A stretch of 64,000 nt of DNA from Cavia porcellus (lineage: Eukaryota > Chordata > Mammalia > Rodentia > Caviidae). The position numbers and the translations under genes were made by a program. Shown piece by piece: positions 47,332 through 59,582 of the stretch; position 1 is the first letter of the stretch, and each line of letters begins with the position of its first letter. Location of the stretch: positions 20,644,501-20,708,500 of the forward strand of contig NW_026947500.1 of assembly GCF_034190915.1 (NCBI RefSeq), read 5' to 3'. The notes below the pieces were generated by a model. The model was not told where the DNA came from. It made no database searches and worked only from the letters and a program-made list of their open reading frames with translations.

Positions 47332-47408
47332 CTGGGTACTGGGAATCAAACTCACAACCTTGCACTTGCCAGGCAGGTGTCTGTCCTGCTGAGCTATGTC
47401 CCTGGCCT
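47332..47408 (-). repeat. ID SINE in opposite orientation to its neighbour
   Basis: GGGTACTGGGAATCAAACTC through GAGCTATGTCCCTGGCC, only about 20 bp from the plus-strand ID, so the pair forms an inverted repeat. Confidence 0.87.
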
Positions 47409-48139
47409 GCATCTAATACTGAAGGAAAAGTCAAAGCTGGCCATGAGGCACTTAGCAAGATGCTCTAACAGGATGATTTGGGACACAGACACAACTAAGG
47501 GCAGCTTAAGCAAGAATGGCTTTTATCACCCAGTATAACACACCTGAGGTAGGAATGCAACTCAGCATCACAGAACTAGGACTTCTCTGTCATTACAGTC
47601 ACAGCTGGCGACCACAAGACCAAGCATCGTGTTCTTCTCACAAAACATGAATCGAAACACTGAAATGAGGAAGAGCAGGGAGAATCCTTCCCCAGCCCGT
47701 GAGGAGCAAGAGCTTCCCCCGAATGCATCCCCTCTAGCCCGTTCTGCCAGGTTTGCACGCAGCCTCCTCCTCAGCAATTCCTGGCAAGGGAATGGAATGG
47801 CAGGAAGTGACATCAGATTAAGGTAGAAGCTGGAAGGGGTTCCACTCACTCTGGGTTCTTCAGCACCCGACCCCTAAGAAAACAGAAGAGTGGCTGTAGG
47901 ACGAGCCAGGGTGCCTCCACATGGGCCAGGGCAAGATTTGCTGGAGAGGTCCCCTCTGAGCTTCAGGCCTCAAAAGAAAAACAGAAACAACCCAAACCCA
48001 ACCCTCAGCACGCCCAAGCTTGAACTCATGGTCCTCATCAAAGTGGTTCCCCCTGCTGGTGCTCAGTCCTCCCATTCTTAGATCTGCAAACTAGAAAAAC
48101 AAAGGAGTTTTCACACCCTCTTCCTTTCTCATCCCCTGC

Positions 48140-48730
48140 AGCCTTAGAGTTTACAGGGAAAAGATTTAATACCGGATTAATTTATAACGTTCACCCAAAA
48201 AGTCAAACACAGAAAAGTACGATAAATCTGCCCACAAACTGGAGATCTAAAGAATCCAGCTGAGGCCCTGGGTCCCTCTGCAGCATCCTGCACAAGGCCA
48301 GGTTAAGGCCTAGAGCCCTCGACAATGTCTCATGCAAGTCTGTATCAGGGATCAACACTGGGAAGGTCCAAAGGCCAGGGGTGAAAACTAGAAAGTCTGT
48401 AACTTCGAGGAGAGGGATCTGTGGTATAAGGCTGAGGGATCTGCACTGGAGCCAGGAGGTAACACTCAGGGTGAGGACCAGAGCTCCCCTAAAAAGAACC
48501 ACAGCCATCCTCAGTGACAGTAACGACCTGAACTCCTCCAGCCTCCAAAAATAACAGCTGAATTCATCAGGAAAAACAGTATGACAAGCTTCTGCAGGAG
48601 AATCAACAGCACAACACCTCCTCTCCAGGTCTTCCATCCAGGCGCCCGGTTTTATGCTGCTGGCAACAATCCTCAGGTAGGCCTTCCACCTCCGAATCAG
48701 TTCAGCTGGATGTGACAAGTTGACCATTAA
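48140..48730 (-). repeat. Unnamed modular interspersed repeat, copy 2
   Basis: Inverted homologue of 39012-39850 with a single ~165-bp module (48441-48605) and two 42-bp units (48257-48298 and 48299-48340). It keeps a 174-codon open frame (48203-48727) whose segment VVLFRGALVLTLSVTSW parallels VVLFKAALVLILSVTSW in copy 1. The frame crosses tandem units of 42 bp (14 codons), so openness may be a by-product of unit length. Confidence 0.8.
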
Positions 48731-49439
48731 CTAATCCACATCACCCACACAGATGACTCCAGTAGTCTGCTATGGGCTGACAACCACATCAGCCCTGGAA
48801 TTTATTCATTGCTTTTGTCTGCATTGCCACCACTCCAATCCAACTCTCGATTATCCGCAACAACCTAGCACTTGGTCTTCCTACTTGCTTGCTGTATTTA
48901 TTAACTGAACCCAGGGCCTTTGCACTGACCAACTACTGGTCTTAGTGCTTCCCCCTCCCAAGAGGGTTGCAGGTGCAGGCATGCAGCACCACGCCTAGCT
49001 CCCTGCATCCATTTCTGCCCCCCCCCACCTCACCCCATCTATTCATGCACAGTACAGCTAGAGTGAATGGCCTTTTCAAACGTTAATCTGCTTGTGCTTA
49101 AAGCCTGGGTGTCCCTGCTGCTGGAATAAGGGCGAAGGCGAGGCTCTCCTAAGCTCTCCGCATTCCAGTTATCCTGCTCCTGCGCGGACGGGCTGCGCCC
49201 CCTTCCCTCTAGGACCTTTTGGAGTCTTGCGAGTCATTCGGGTCCAGCTCCGTGAGCGAGCGCAGAACCCACAGGAACACACCGAGCGACGGGCTACTAC
49301 TACACAGCCCCGGGACACAGCGCTCAAAGTACGGGCGGCCACCCGCCGCACACTGTACGCTCTCATCTCGTCACCGGGCACCACGCGCAGGCAGAGCCGG
49401 GAACACGCGACCGCAGCTCTCCGCGCCGGCTCCGCCCTG

Positions 49440-49697
49440 GCCCGCCCTCTCCGCGCGCCGTAGGGGCGGGGCACGAGGCCGCATGACGCAACAGCCGCCC
49501 GCCGTTGATTGGACATCACGGCACATCAGCCCGGAAAGGGGCGTGTTCGTGCGCCCCGATTGGCCGTGGTTTGGTGGGGGCGGAGCGGGCAGGCGCGGGC
49601 TGGGAGCTGCGGCGGCGGGCAGAATGGGTTCTCGCCGCTGTCTCCGCTAAGGCGCGCTCGCGTGGGTACCCGGCCGGCCCGCAGTGCCGCGCGGAGC
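49440..49697 (+). promoter_or_regulatory. HABP4: HABP4 CpG-island promoter and 5' UTR
   Basis: CpG-rich DNA with a GC box (GGGGCGGGG, about 49463-49471), a TGACGCAA site (about 49484), and two inverted CCAAT boxes (ATTGG at 49508-49512 and 49559-49563). No TATA box. The start site probably lies about 49570-49640. The island continues through exon 1 to about 50450. Confidence 0.65.
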
Positions 49698-49995
49698 ATG
49701 AAGGGCGGCCCGGGCAGCGGCACCATGCAGGAAACCTTCGGCTGCGTCGTTGCCAATCGCTTTCACCAGCTACTGGACGACGAGTCGGACCCGTTCGACG
49801 TCCTGCGCGAGGCCGAGCGCAGGCGCCAGCTGCAGCTGCCGCGCAGGAAGCGCGACGAGGCGGGAGCCACGGCCCAGGGGCCCAAGGCGGGCGGCGCCGG
49901 CGGCCGCAAGGGGTCCCGCAAGGAGCGCAAGGGTCCCGTAGCCCCCGCGAGCCCTGGCGGGGCCCTGCCACCGCCGCCGCTCCAGTCACTGCAGG
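49698..49995 (+). CDS. HABP4: HABP4 coding exon 1
   Basis: Encodes residues 1-99 plus one base, starting [20 protein letters not shown] and ending PPPPLQSLQ; donor CAGG|GTACGG. The ATG at 49698 fits the human MKG- start. The frame is open 63 codons further upstream to an ATG at 49509, and reads on past the donor to a stop at 50042. These extensions look like GC-rich chance frames. Confidence 0.94.
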
Positions 49996-50837
49996 GTACG
50001 GAGGTCACCCTGTCTCGGCCGCACTTTCGGACCGTGGGGTGATCCCTTGGGGCTTCCACTCGGGTTCCGTAGGCTCTTCTGGAGTGCAGGATCCCGGAGT
50101 TGGGCAGAGTGGAGACAGGGGTCGCTGGTGCGAAGCCCGGGGTCGTGGATACCCACCCGGGGGAGCGTCTCTCCCCCGCCCCCACCCACGCGGGCTGCGG
50201 GTGGGGAGGCGATCGCGGACCCAGTGGAGGACGGAGAGGGGACGGCCTGTGCGTTCTGCCCCGCGCCCTCTCCCCCGCCCCACGCCTCAGCTCCAGGGCG
50301 GCGTGCGGTGCGGACGGGGCGCGCGGCTTGTGATGATTAGCTCCAGCGGCTGTGGGTTAGCGGGGAGGTCGGCGCGCAGTCTAGGGCCCGGGGTGGCAGG
50401 AAGGGATCCCCGTCTGGGACGCGCAGCGCGGCCGCTGCAGCCCGGGCCCGGCCCAGTGGCCGGTGTCCTGCAGTGGCTTGGTTCTGGCCTGATTAAAAAC
50501 TGTGCGTTCCGAAACTCCGGAGAACGCCCCAGGGGTTTCCAGTAGGATTTGGACTTTAGATAATGTTTACCTTTATTTGTGAAAAGTTCAGAGACTTCAC
50601 CTGAGGGTCAGAACATAAAAGATGTTGGAAATTACTTTTTTTTTTTTTTTTTTTAAGTTACCGGATATCCCAGTAGGTATATGACCCTGTTTAAGCAGTG
50701 GGCGATAATGTTGAATTATGTCGTTTTTCGCTTAAATGTAGATAAATACAGTGGGAAGTAAAGCATTGAGGTGGGCTAAACTTTGCCCTTCCACTTCTAT
50801 TTTTGCCACCTCTCTCTCGCTCTCTCTCTTTTTTTTT

Positions 50838-50937
50838 TTTTTTTTCTGTTTTTGTACCGAGGATTGAACTCATGACCTCGAATTTGCCAGGCAGGCGCTT
50901 ATGCCATAGAGCTAAAACCCCAGCCCCTGTTACTTAC
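50838..50937 (-). repeat. ID SINE
   Basis: TTTTGTACCGAGGATTGAAC through GAGCTAAAACCCCAGCCCC. A short TC repeat precedes it at 50813-50829. Confidence 0.88.
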
Positions 50938-52679
50938 CCTTTAACAAATGAAAGCTGTATTTTAGCCTTTTTAAAAATGTTTTTGTTAAGAAAACTAAAA
51001 AAAACCTCAAAATATATGTTAACTGAAGACTCCCTAATTTTCTAGTGTAGACTGCATTTCTGTGCATAAATTTATATTCATAAATATGTAGTGCTGTTTC
51101 TTTTGCTAAACTGAAGTGATATAAACTGGACTGCAACCTACTTCTCTCTTCACATTTCAGTCTAGTACTCTTATAACGTTTCCTTCTATCAGTTGAATAG
51201 TCTTGGCAATCTATCTTTGGAGGTGTAAAAGATCTTCAGTTGACGTTTGTTGTTAGAATAGAAATTTTATTGTAGCTCCTTTTCAAGTACACACAGTTTC
51301 AGGAGCAAAGATCTCATTAATTCCCATCCATGTAGGTACTGTGCTAAATTTATCATGATGGGAGTTAGGGAACAACTTTAAAGGTTTTGTTAGCGCTAAT
51401 TAGTGTGAAGGATTGTACTTGTCTACACTCAGAATCTTTAATTTCAATGTTGTGCTAATGTGTTAATTTCAATTTATTAACCCCCACAAAGTGGAAATGG
51501 CAAGATTTCTCCACGAACATGGAGGTTTTTAAATGTCCTAAACTTGTGTCTGTTACCCATAGAGCTTTGTGTGAGCCTTACCCAATAAATTCATTCTTGA
51601 ATTACTAGACACTGTTTCAACTTTGCTTTTCTGGCCTTTCAGGATGAAGGTCTTTGAGCTAAAGCTCAACTTTTTTTTTTTTAGATAGGAAATCTTCCTG
51701 TAAATTTTGTTGTGTTTTGTCTCCTCTGTGGGCTCGGTGTGGGCAACATGGTCAGGCCGTGGGTGCCAGCCTTTTATTGGAAAGGACTGGGAATCTGCAG
51801 CTTGCGCTGCTGCTGGGAGCTGCTGACCCAGCACGGCATGAGCCAGGTTCAGTTGCAGCCTTGATCTTTTAGAACTGAATGTTGGGGGGGGGTGCCATTC
51901 AATGATTACCTTTGTTTTGTGGGATTTTGGGAGGGACCCTGAAGTATTTGCTGGGTGTTTATGATTGACCTAAATTAGTAGCCAATTGTATGTACCACTT
52001 TTCAGTTTATATTCAGAAACTTTGGAAGTGACTTTGCTACAAAGTGCAGAGTGTCATATTTTAGGTTTTGAATGATGAATTTCAAATTTGATAGTTAAAA
52101 AAGTGAGGCTACAAAAAAGGCGAGGCAAGTTATTCCATAGTGGAATGGAGATAGTGAAAGTGTTTTAAAACTTGCAGATATGAAATCTGATGCTGTTCTA
52201 AAACAGCTCTCCACACTGAGAAAAGCATTGAAAAGCATTACTAATTCTGACAAATGTCCTGGCCACAGATGTTGTGGCCTGATAATAATCTTGTACTTAT
52301 TAGGTAGTTAATTTTCAAAATCGCATTTTTCCACTTTATATTTCACAAACCTCCTTCCCATTTTGGCCCTCTGGTCAGTAAAAGCATAGGGCTCTGTATA
52401 TGATGACCTAATCCTGTGCCCTAACCATGTCACAAGCCTGGATTGTGACCTCACTTTAGGATGGGTGCATATTGGACTTAAATATTTCTGGGTTATAGGA
52501 TACTGAAGAGCATGGCAAGTTGATCTCAGGTCTGTTGTCCAAGTTTTGATTTCGTACTAAAGGAGATACTTCGTGTTAAAGATAATAAATTGTTAGTGAT
52601 GCATATCCACTTTAAAATAAGGCCAGTTAATATTTATTTATACTCAAGACTATAAAGTGCAAATAAAAAGTATTAAATG

Positions 52680-52828
52680 GGCAAAGCATGGTGGTGCATG
52701 CCTGTAATCCCAGCACTTGGGAGGCAGAGGCAGGAGGATTACTGTGAGTTCAGGGCCAGCATGGGCTACATAAGCAAGTTCAAGGACAGTCTTTACTACT
52801 TAGCAAGACCTTGTCTCAAAAGAACAAA
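52680..52828 (+). repeat. B1 SINE
   Basis: GGGCAAAGCATGGTGGTGCA start through AGACCTTGTCTCAAAAGAAC. Confidence 0.93.
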
Positions 52829-52979
52829 AATATATGTAAAGTAAAAATATATTAAAAGTCATATGTATATGTCAAAGAGGAATCCAATAATTAGAAACAT
52901 ACCCATTAACATGAACAAATTTAATATTTTTTAGCCATACTGCCAATATGAAGAATTTATACCAAGAAACACTGAAGCA

Positions 52980-53092
52980 AGCAGGGAATAGGGTGCATGC
53001 CTGTAATCCCAGCACTCTGGCAGGCTGAGGCAAGAGGCTTTCAAAGTTAAGCCCCACCTGGGCAAATTAGCTTAGAGTCTGTCTCAGAATAA
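52980..53092 (+). repeat. B1 SINE, short form
   Basis: GCAGGGAATAGGGTGCATGC start through GAGTCTGTCTCAGAATAAA; the duplicated segment is missing. Confidence 0.8.
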
Positions 53093-53870
53093 AAAAGCAG
53101 GCTGGGCTGTAGCTCAGTGCAAAGGACATGGGTTCCATTACATTTTTAGGAGATGATTTGAGAAGTGATCAAGTTCTCCACAGCATACCTAGTGTTAAGC
53201 ATAGGTTTAAAATTTAAAGCATCAAAACTAGAAGGGGAAAAAAAAAACCCTAGATGGGAACAGCAAAAGGGAAAAGGAGAGAGGCAGAGACACGGGTATG
53301 GCCGGCACCTTGCTCTTGACGCTGCGGGTACAAAGTCTCAGTGTGTGATTGATAGCGATGAGGCTGGAGTATTGATCAGCCCTCGAGTTTGGGCTCCTTC
53401 TGAAGTGTGACACCAAGTACATAGATCTCATCAAAGAGCAAGAAAACCTTTTTAAAATAAAGATGTGCACGACAAAACATTATAGAATGAAAACTTCAGT
53501 AGCCAGTGCGTAACCGTAGGCCTATGTGTGCGTGAAAATATGGTCTGAAATGCAGGGAATTTCTCCTTTAATTTTCTGAAGAGGATATATAACCATATTT
53601 GGTAAAGCCACCTCTATGGAAAGTAATTTATTTATCGAAATGTATACATGGCTGTTACAGCTACGTCAAAATTTCTGTATTGTATGTTTTAAAATCTTAG
53701 TGTACTTTCTAGAACATTGAGGAAAGAGGGACGCAATAGCAAAGACTCTTGGTGATTGTATCCGAAACTTTTTGTTCTGACATTTTCCTCGACTTCGCAA
53801 GTTTTCCAGTGACCTAGGAGAGTGAAACGTAGGAGTACCTGTGTCCAGCTCTCTGTTTTGTTTCTGCCAG

Positions 53871-54036
53871 CAGGCCAGGGACGCACTCCTAGAAGAGGGG
53901 AGCTACAAGGATGGAACGACAGCCGGGGGCCAGACGTGACACTGGACAGAACAGAGCGGCGATCCTACCGGGAATATCGACCCTACGAGACCGAACGGCA
54001 GGTGGACTTCACAGCTGAGAAGTACACAGATGGGGG
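53871..54036 (+). CDS. HABP4: HABP4 coding exon 2
   Basis: A 166-nt exon encoding [20 protein letters not shown] through [20 protein letters not shown] to DGG. The acceptor is a tandem CAG|CAG: using the first gives start 53871 (extra alanine), using the second gives 53874. Both keep the frame. The donor is GATGGGGG|GTAGGT. The joined product reads [11 protein letters not shown] where I remember DEKPGDRFDRD in human. Confidence 0.93.
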
Positions 54037-54187
54037 GTAGGTACCTGCCATCCTTGGAGGGTGGGGTCCCTGAGGATTTGCAGGAAGTGGCCCTTTGGAC
54101 CTGTTCAGAACGCAGGCCTGGGAATGGTGGCAAATCACATTACTTAGGTGACATAGGAAGTACCTTTATTACCTCATAGTTAACCTT

Positions 54188-54271
54188 TTTTTTTTTTGGT
54201 ACCAGGAATTGAACTCAGGACCTTGTGCTTGCCAGGCAGGTGCTTGTGCCACTGAGCTAGATCCCCAGCCC
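54188..54271 (-). repeat. ID SINE with target-site duplication
   Basis: Flanked by TCATAGTTAACCTT at 54174-54187 and 54272-54285 (14 bp, perfect). About 150 bp after HABP4 exon 2. Confidence 0.95.
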
Positions 54272-54325
54272 TCATAGTTAACCTTATGTCCTGGTTCAGG
54301 AAATGATTCAAAACAAATTGAGGCA

Positions 54326-54402
54326 GGAGTGCAGCTCCGGGTTAGGATGCTTACAGGGCCAGTGAGAAGCCCTGGGTTCCAGCCCCAGCACTGCATAGCG
54401 TA
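54326..54402 (+). repeat. ID-like SINE, diverged
   Basis: GGAGTGCAGCTCCGGGTTAG start and CCCTGGGTTCCAGCCCCAGC end. Confidence 0.55.
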
Positions 54403-55074
54403 CAAAATGGTACCTGTGACAAGCTCTCATAAAAAAGTTGCATGAGCGTGGTTAAAATTTCTTTGAAGTTTTAGACAGGGAGTTATTTTTGGGCTAAGGA
54501 TATAGTTTTGATTTTACTAATTCAAGACCCTGTCATTTGAGAGTGAGGCCTACAAATGTCCCTCTGTCCCTAAATACTTACAAAAACATGGTATAGTGAA
54601 TAGTCAAACTCATGAGCACTGATACAATGCCATGATCTAATTCTCTAAATTATATAACCCACATGTTTGCTTACCTTGCACCACTTGTCCTGGTGGTACC
54701 CTTTCAGCAAAACAAAAACTACTTCTGGTTCAGGGTGCAATCCGGAAATGTGTGTTACGCCGCGCTGTCTTTAATCTGGAGAAGCTCCTCGGTCTTCTTT
54801 TTTCTTTATGCCTTAACATTTGTAGAGTGTGAGCCAGGTATGCTTTGTGCTCTTGGTACCCATCCTTTCCTGTATTGGTGACACCGAGGACGTTTTTCAC
54901 ACTGCAGAAAGAGCCTGTCTGCCTGCTTCCTTGCAGGAAGGAGCCTGCAAGCTTTCTACCCAGAGCTGCAGCCTCCTGGAATGAGGCTCTGTGGTTGGGC
55001 AGGAGCACCGCGAAAGCAGCATGTCATGTTAGACGTATGTCAGGAACCTGTTCTTGTTTTTGTTCGTTTTTTGT

Positions 55075-55220
55075 TTTGTGTTTTGAGGCAGGGTCTCACT
55101 AGGTAGTTGAGGCTGGCCTTGAACTCACTGTGCTACCCAGACAGGCCTGGAACATTCCACAGTACTGCCTCAGCCTCCCGAGTGCTGAGATTACAGGTGC
55201 ACATCACCATGCCCAGTCTG
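55075..55220 (-). repeat. B1 SINE
   Basis: TGTGTTTTGAGGCAGGGTCT through GCACATCACCATGCCCAG. Confidence 0.93.
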
Positions 55221-55419
55221 GGAATTCTTACTTTCAAGGAAATTTGAATTTTTAAATAAACCCTGTGGTATTGGAAGTTATTTTCTTTGGTTTCTTATCA
55301 AATACTCTGTTAATAAAAGTTCATAAGATGTTTAAACAAATAGTCATTATAGACAATTTTGCAAATGTGTAACTAATCTTTTAAAACTTACTTGTTTGCG
55401 TTTTGTTTTGTATTGTTTT

Positions 55420-55496
55420 TTGGCACCAGGGATATGACTGTCAACCTCACACTTACCAGGCAGGCACTTGAGCCACTGAGCCAAATCTCCAGCCCT
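55420..55496 (-). repeat. ID SINE
   Basis: TTGGCACCAGGGATATGACT through GAGCCAAATCTCCAGCCC. Confidence 0.83.
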
Positions 55497-55499
55497 GTT

Positions 55500-55630
55500 T
55501 TGTTTGTTTATAAACAGGGTCTTGTCGCCTAGTCCAGGCTAGCCTCAGACTCACTGTAAAACTGCCAGACTTTCTAAAAATATTTATTTAGAGACAGGTC
55601 TCACCATGTAGTCCGTCCTGGCCTCAAATT
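55500..55630 (-). repeat. B1 SINE fragments
   Basis: Two partial pieces: ACAGGGTCTTGTCGCCTAGT and GAGACAGGTCTCACCATGTA. Confidence 0.6.
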
Positions 55631-55701
55631 CTTGAGGCAGTCTGGACTTCAGGCAGGTGCCAATGCACCGAGTGAAATGCCCATCTTGCCATCTGATTAT
55701 T

Positions 55702-55820
55702 ATTATTATTACTATTGTTATTATTTTGTCTTTTTCCTTTTTATTGGTACCAGGGATCAAACTCACGACTGCCTGCTTGCAAGGCAGGCGCTTTATGCCG
55801 CCGAGCTAAATCCCCAGCCC
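55702..55820 (-). repeat. ID SINE with target-site duplication
   Basis: Flanked by CCATCTGATTATT at 55689-55701 and 55821-55833. The tail has expanded into an ATT-rich stretch. Confidence 0.93.
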
Positions 55821-56079
55821 CCATCTGATTATTCTTAATGCTAAGACCTGTTTTCTTCCATTTGTTTTTTAATGTGTTGATCTACTTTGACCAGATGATA
55901 ACATACATTAAGTTTTTATATTCTTTCTTTGATGTGGCGTAAAGCTTTCCCACGTCATTAACAATGCTTGGTCTGCATTTTTAACGGCTCCATTACCGTC
56001 TTTCCTTTGGATGTGTCGTAATGTAACTGCTCCCTTAGTGCTGGGCCTTTGCTCAGCTCCCAGTTTTTCTGTTTTGTTA

Positions 56080-56440
56080 GTAATACGTGGTGAACTGTGG
56101 AGAGTCCTCAGAACACTAGGATTTTCAGTCCCTTTCGAGTCAGCTCTTCTCCTTCTGGGCATCTTCCCAGAAGTATTAAAAACATCATACCACAGCCATA
56201 TATGTGCACACATGTTCATAGCAGCACAGTTTATAGTAGATCCTAGAAACAACCCAGATGCCCACCAGCTGAGGAAAGGATAAAACATATGTAGTCTTTT
56301 CATATGAAGGAAAGTACTCAGGCTTAAGAAGGATAAGCTGGAGACTCTATAGGTAAATGGGTGCAACTCGAAACCATACGCCTAAGTGAAATAAATCAGA
56401 CACACGTGTAAACGTTGTATTCCTCCCTAGTGTGAGATGC
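56080..56440 (+). repeat. LINE-1 3' region fragment
   Basis: CACATGTTCATAGCAGCACA, ACAACCCAGATGCCCACCAG and AAGTGAAATAAATCAGACAC follow the L1 order. Confidence 0.85.
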
Positions 56441-57934
56441 TGAAAGAGTAAGATCCCAAATACACAATCGATATTGTAAAATGAGAAGAAATTTCAAAGG
56501 AAAGAGAAACTAGGATGGGAGAATGGAGAAAAAAAGGAAGGGAAAAGCAAATATATATATATGATAGTTATGCTATTAATTTCTCTTAGTTTCTTGAAAA
56601 GACAGATTTATGCTTACGTTGTTTGGTCAATTAAATGCCCATATCGTGTACTCTGAGTAACTAATTAAAGGTAACAATACACAATGTATTAACCATTGTT
56701 ACCTTCTTACTGTCTTGTTTTAAAATTTTTTTCACTTTAAAAAAAATAATAGTAATACTTGGTGAGCAGCTTTTGATGCCTGATGGCGTCTCCTAGATGG
56801 AGTCGTTGCAGTGGAACCAGTTAGAATCATACAGCCGCGCTTCCAGGCAGACGTCTGTACCCAACCCCAAGCCTCCAGGCCGTGGTACAGGGTTGGAGGG
56901 GGCAGGAAGCTGAGACGTGGAGATTCGTCACTGCTATGGTCCTGTCCTTTGCTTTTATCACTATCTTTCAGTACTTTTCTCAGTGCATTTTCTCCAGGCT
57001 TGCATGTAATCTGTCGAAGTTCAGTTTTTGCTGAGTTGATTGAAAAATGATAGGGCCTTAAATCTCCTTGGTGCAGATTTGTTGAGCAGAATTATAGATC
57101 TTTGGTCAGCTTGAAAGATTATATAAACCCAGCCTTCAGTTTGTACACACAGATAGTGCACGGACACAGAGGGTCAGTGGTTTGAACTCTGGACGCGGCC
57201 AGCTGACCCTGACTGTCCCCCACCCACACAGGATGCGTTTTCCTTTCGAAGCAGAAGGAACCCACTTGTGCTGGGCTGAACTCCCAGTGTCTGAGCCGCA
57301 GACGCCAGCTGCACTGCACGGGCCGTGTTGGACCTGCAACTCTTGTCAGCGCAGTGGGAATTTTTCCTTAGGCTCCAGGTGGCCTGAAATGAACTCTCAG
57401 ACCATGGAATATTATGAAATTAGTCTGGGTTCATTTTGGCTGTTACTTTCTATACTTCTGTGCTGGTCATTTGAAGTCAGAAACAGTTATAAGGAATTGC
57501 TTGCTCAGATGTTTTAACTCCCCCCCTCCAAATAGAGAAAGAAGTCTGGCATTGTATATGTACCATACCTTTACCATTTTAATCACTCTGAGTGTCCCAT
57601 TCTGTGGCACTAAGCACATTCCTGCTGTCCTACAGCCATCTCCACCACGCACTCCAAAACTTTTATCTTCCCAGATTGCAACTGGACCGATTAGACACTA
57701 ACTTCTCATCCACCTCTGTGAGCTCTGGCCTCTACCTGTTGAATAGGCGCTCATGACTCCCCGTCAGCTTTTCCATGTAACGTGCTTAGCTGTGAACGTA
57801 TGCTGGGACAGCCCTCTAGTGCTAGTATTTGAGCTGCTAATGCCACTTGATTTCTTGATGCCATGACAGCTATTAAATAAGTAGTTTATTGTTACTTGAA
57901 ATGTTTTTAAATTCCCCAACAGTTTTTATTGGGT

Positions 57935-58092
57935 TTTTTTGTTTGTTTTTTGGGGACAGGGTCTCTCTATGCAGTTCAGGTTGGCCTTGAGCTCACTTTG
58001 TAGCCCAGGCTGATCTCGAACTCAAAAATGATCCTCATGCCTCAGCCTCCTGAGTGCTGGGATTACAGGCATGAGCCACCATGCCCGGCTGC
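57935..58092 (-). repeat. B1 SINE
   Basis: TTTTTTGGGGACAGGGTCTC through GGCATGAGCCACCATGCCCG. Confidence 0.95.
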
Positions 58093-58272
58093 CCCAACAG
58101 TTTTTAAAATTATCTTATTAAACTAGGATTAGTTAAAGGGGAGTTAGGTGGTCTAAGCTGAAGATACTTTGTGATCATACTGTAGCAGAAAATGCAGCCC
58201 CAGCCAGTATACTTCAGTTCCTCTGTTGACAGTTCTGGTTACAATTCTTGTTACTTTTGTTTGTTAGAAAAG

Positions 58273-58312
58273 GCTGGTCACTGTGGTGCATAGCTGGTCA
58301 CTGTGATGCACA
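58273..58312. repeat. 20-bp tandem duplication
   Basis: GCTGGTCACTGTGGTGCATA is followed directly by GCTGGTCACTGTGATGCACA. Confidence 0.9.
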
Positions 58313-59582
58313 CTGTATAAACCAGTCCCCAACTGACAAGCCATTCTGCCTCTGTATTTCCTGCTTGCTTACCCCACGTAGGCCTTAAACCACCAGAGAT
58401 CACAGCCTGGTATTCTATGAGTGATCCTAGTCAGTGCCCATCATCATAAATAAGTCTGCTTCCAAATCCAAATGTATAAATAAAATAAACCAGAATTGAA
58501 ATGATGAGAGCGCTGTGGTTCTCGCCCCAGGAGCTGAGTCAGGTGAAACAGAGGCGTGATCTCAGGAAGAACTATGCTGCCCAGAGGCAGGGCTGGAGAG
58601 GGCCATGATCATGCTCGGGTGGGGCCCTGGATGGACGGGACAAGGGGCGGGTAGTGGCTTGGCTCCTCCCTTGTTTCATGGATTGGGGACCACAGAAGGA
58701 ACTGGGGGAGGAGGTCAGCGTTGGTCGTGTATTTTCTAGGCCCAGAGCTGACCAAGTGAGGGTCTCCAGGAAGGAACTAGGTTTGTGGGCCACAGTCAGA
58801 GACTAGAGGAGAGACAAGGCCAAGCCGATGAGTAGAGAGGAGAGAAACAGTGAGGGGGAGAGCAGGTGTAAGGATCGAGAGAATCAATCCAGAAAGTTCC
58901 GTGGGGGGCCAGACAGGAGGAGCCCCCTCCCTGCATGTGACTCTGAGAGTCCGCCTGGAGACCCAGGAACGCTGCGTCTTGTACCACATTTGAGTACTGC
59001 CTGTTTTCAGAAGACATTTTTTAAGAACAGATGGGGGAAAAAGCATCCCTAAAGGTCAGAGGAAACTGGGTGGCCGACAGCAAGCAGTGATGTAAAGGGG
59101 GCAGGTGCCAGAAAGGCAGAAGTTGGTGTTAGCAGAGGTCTTCCTTGCCCGGGGGCCCTCGAGTCTGGGGGTAGAAGTGTCAGGTTGCAGCAGGTTAACA
59201 TTTTCAGTCCAGAGATACCCGGAGAGTGTGTGTTTGGGAGAGAAAGATTTGGGGAGGGGTCCCAGGCCGAAGTTTAACCTTGCACCCACTATGTGAAGCA
59301 TGCCCAGTTAGCAACTTCAGTTTGCACAGGCGTGAGCCTTGTTCATAGTCTCTCTGGTTAACAGCCACACTTCACAAGGGGGAACCCAGGTCCACGCCAG
59401 TCTAAGACCTGAGCTCTTCCCCGCCCTATTCTGCTCCAGTTTCTTTGGTGTTCAGGCTACCGCCACCACCCTTGCTGGGGTCCTAGGGCTGCAGTGACTC
59501 TGTCCTTCTAGGCCTTTTCCCCTCAGAAAGGCTTTGGACCTTTCACCCAGCTGAGCACTTTTCTTTGTACCTCCCTCCCTAG

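Larger units (their letters stand above)
30571..49150. other. Intergenic region between ZNF367 and HABP4
   Basis: An 18.6-kb gene-free interval between divergent promoters. It is filled by ID and B1 SINEs, three L1 remnants, three LTR-like segments and two copies of an unnamed modular repeat. The unique stretches at 31440-32500, 33060-33770, 43410-44010, 44180-45710 and 47410-48130 show no supported gene. Confidence 0.75.
49996..53870 (+). other. HABP4: HABP4 intron 1
   Basis: Begins in the CpG island, then unique AT-rich DNA with one minus-strand ID, two plus-strand B1 elements and no recognised exon. Confidence 0.8.
54037..59582 (+). other. HABP4: HABP4 intron 2
   Basis: Contains three minus-strand ID elements, two B1s, an L1 3' fragment (56080-56440) and unique DNA at 56740-57900 and 58330-59580. 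No extra exon was recognised. Confidence 0.8.

Noticed and set aside
49505..50545. 346-codon plus-strand frame across HABP4 exon 1 and intron 1
   Set aside because: It runs in a different frame from HABP4 through a CpG island where stops are rare. The peptide is low-complexity Gly/Arg/Pro and resembles no family.
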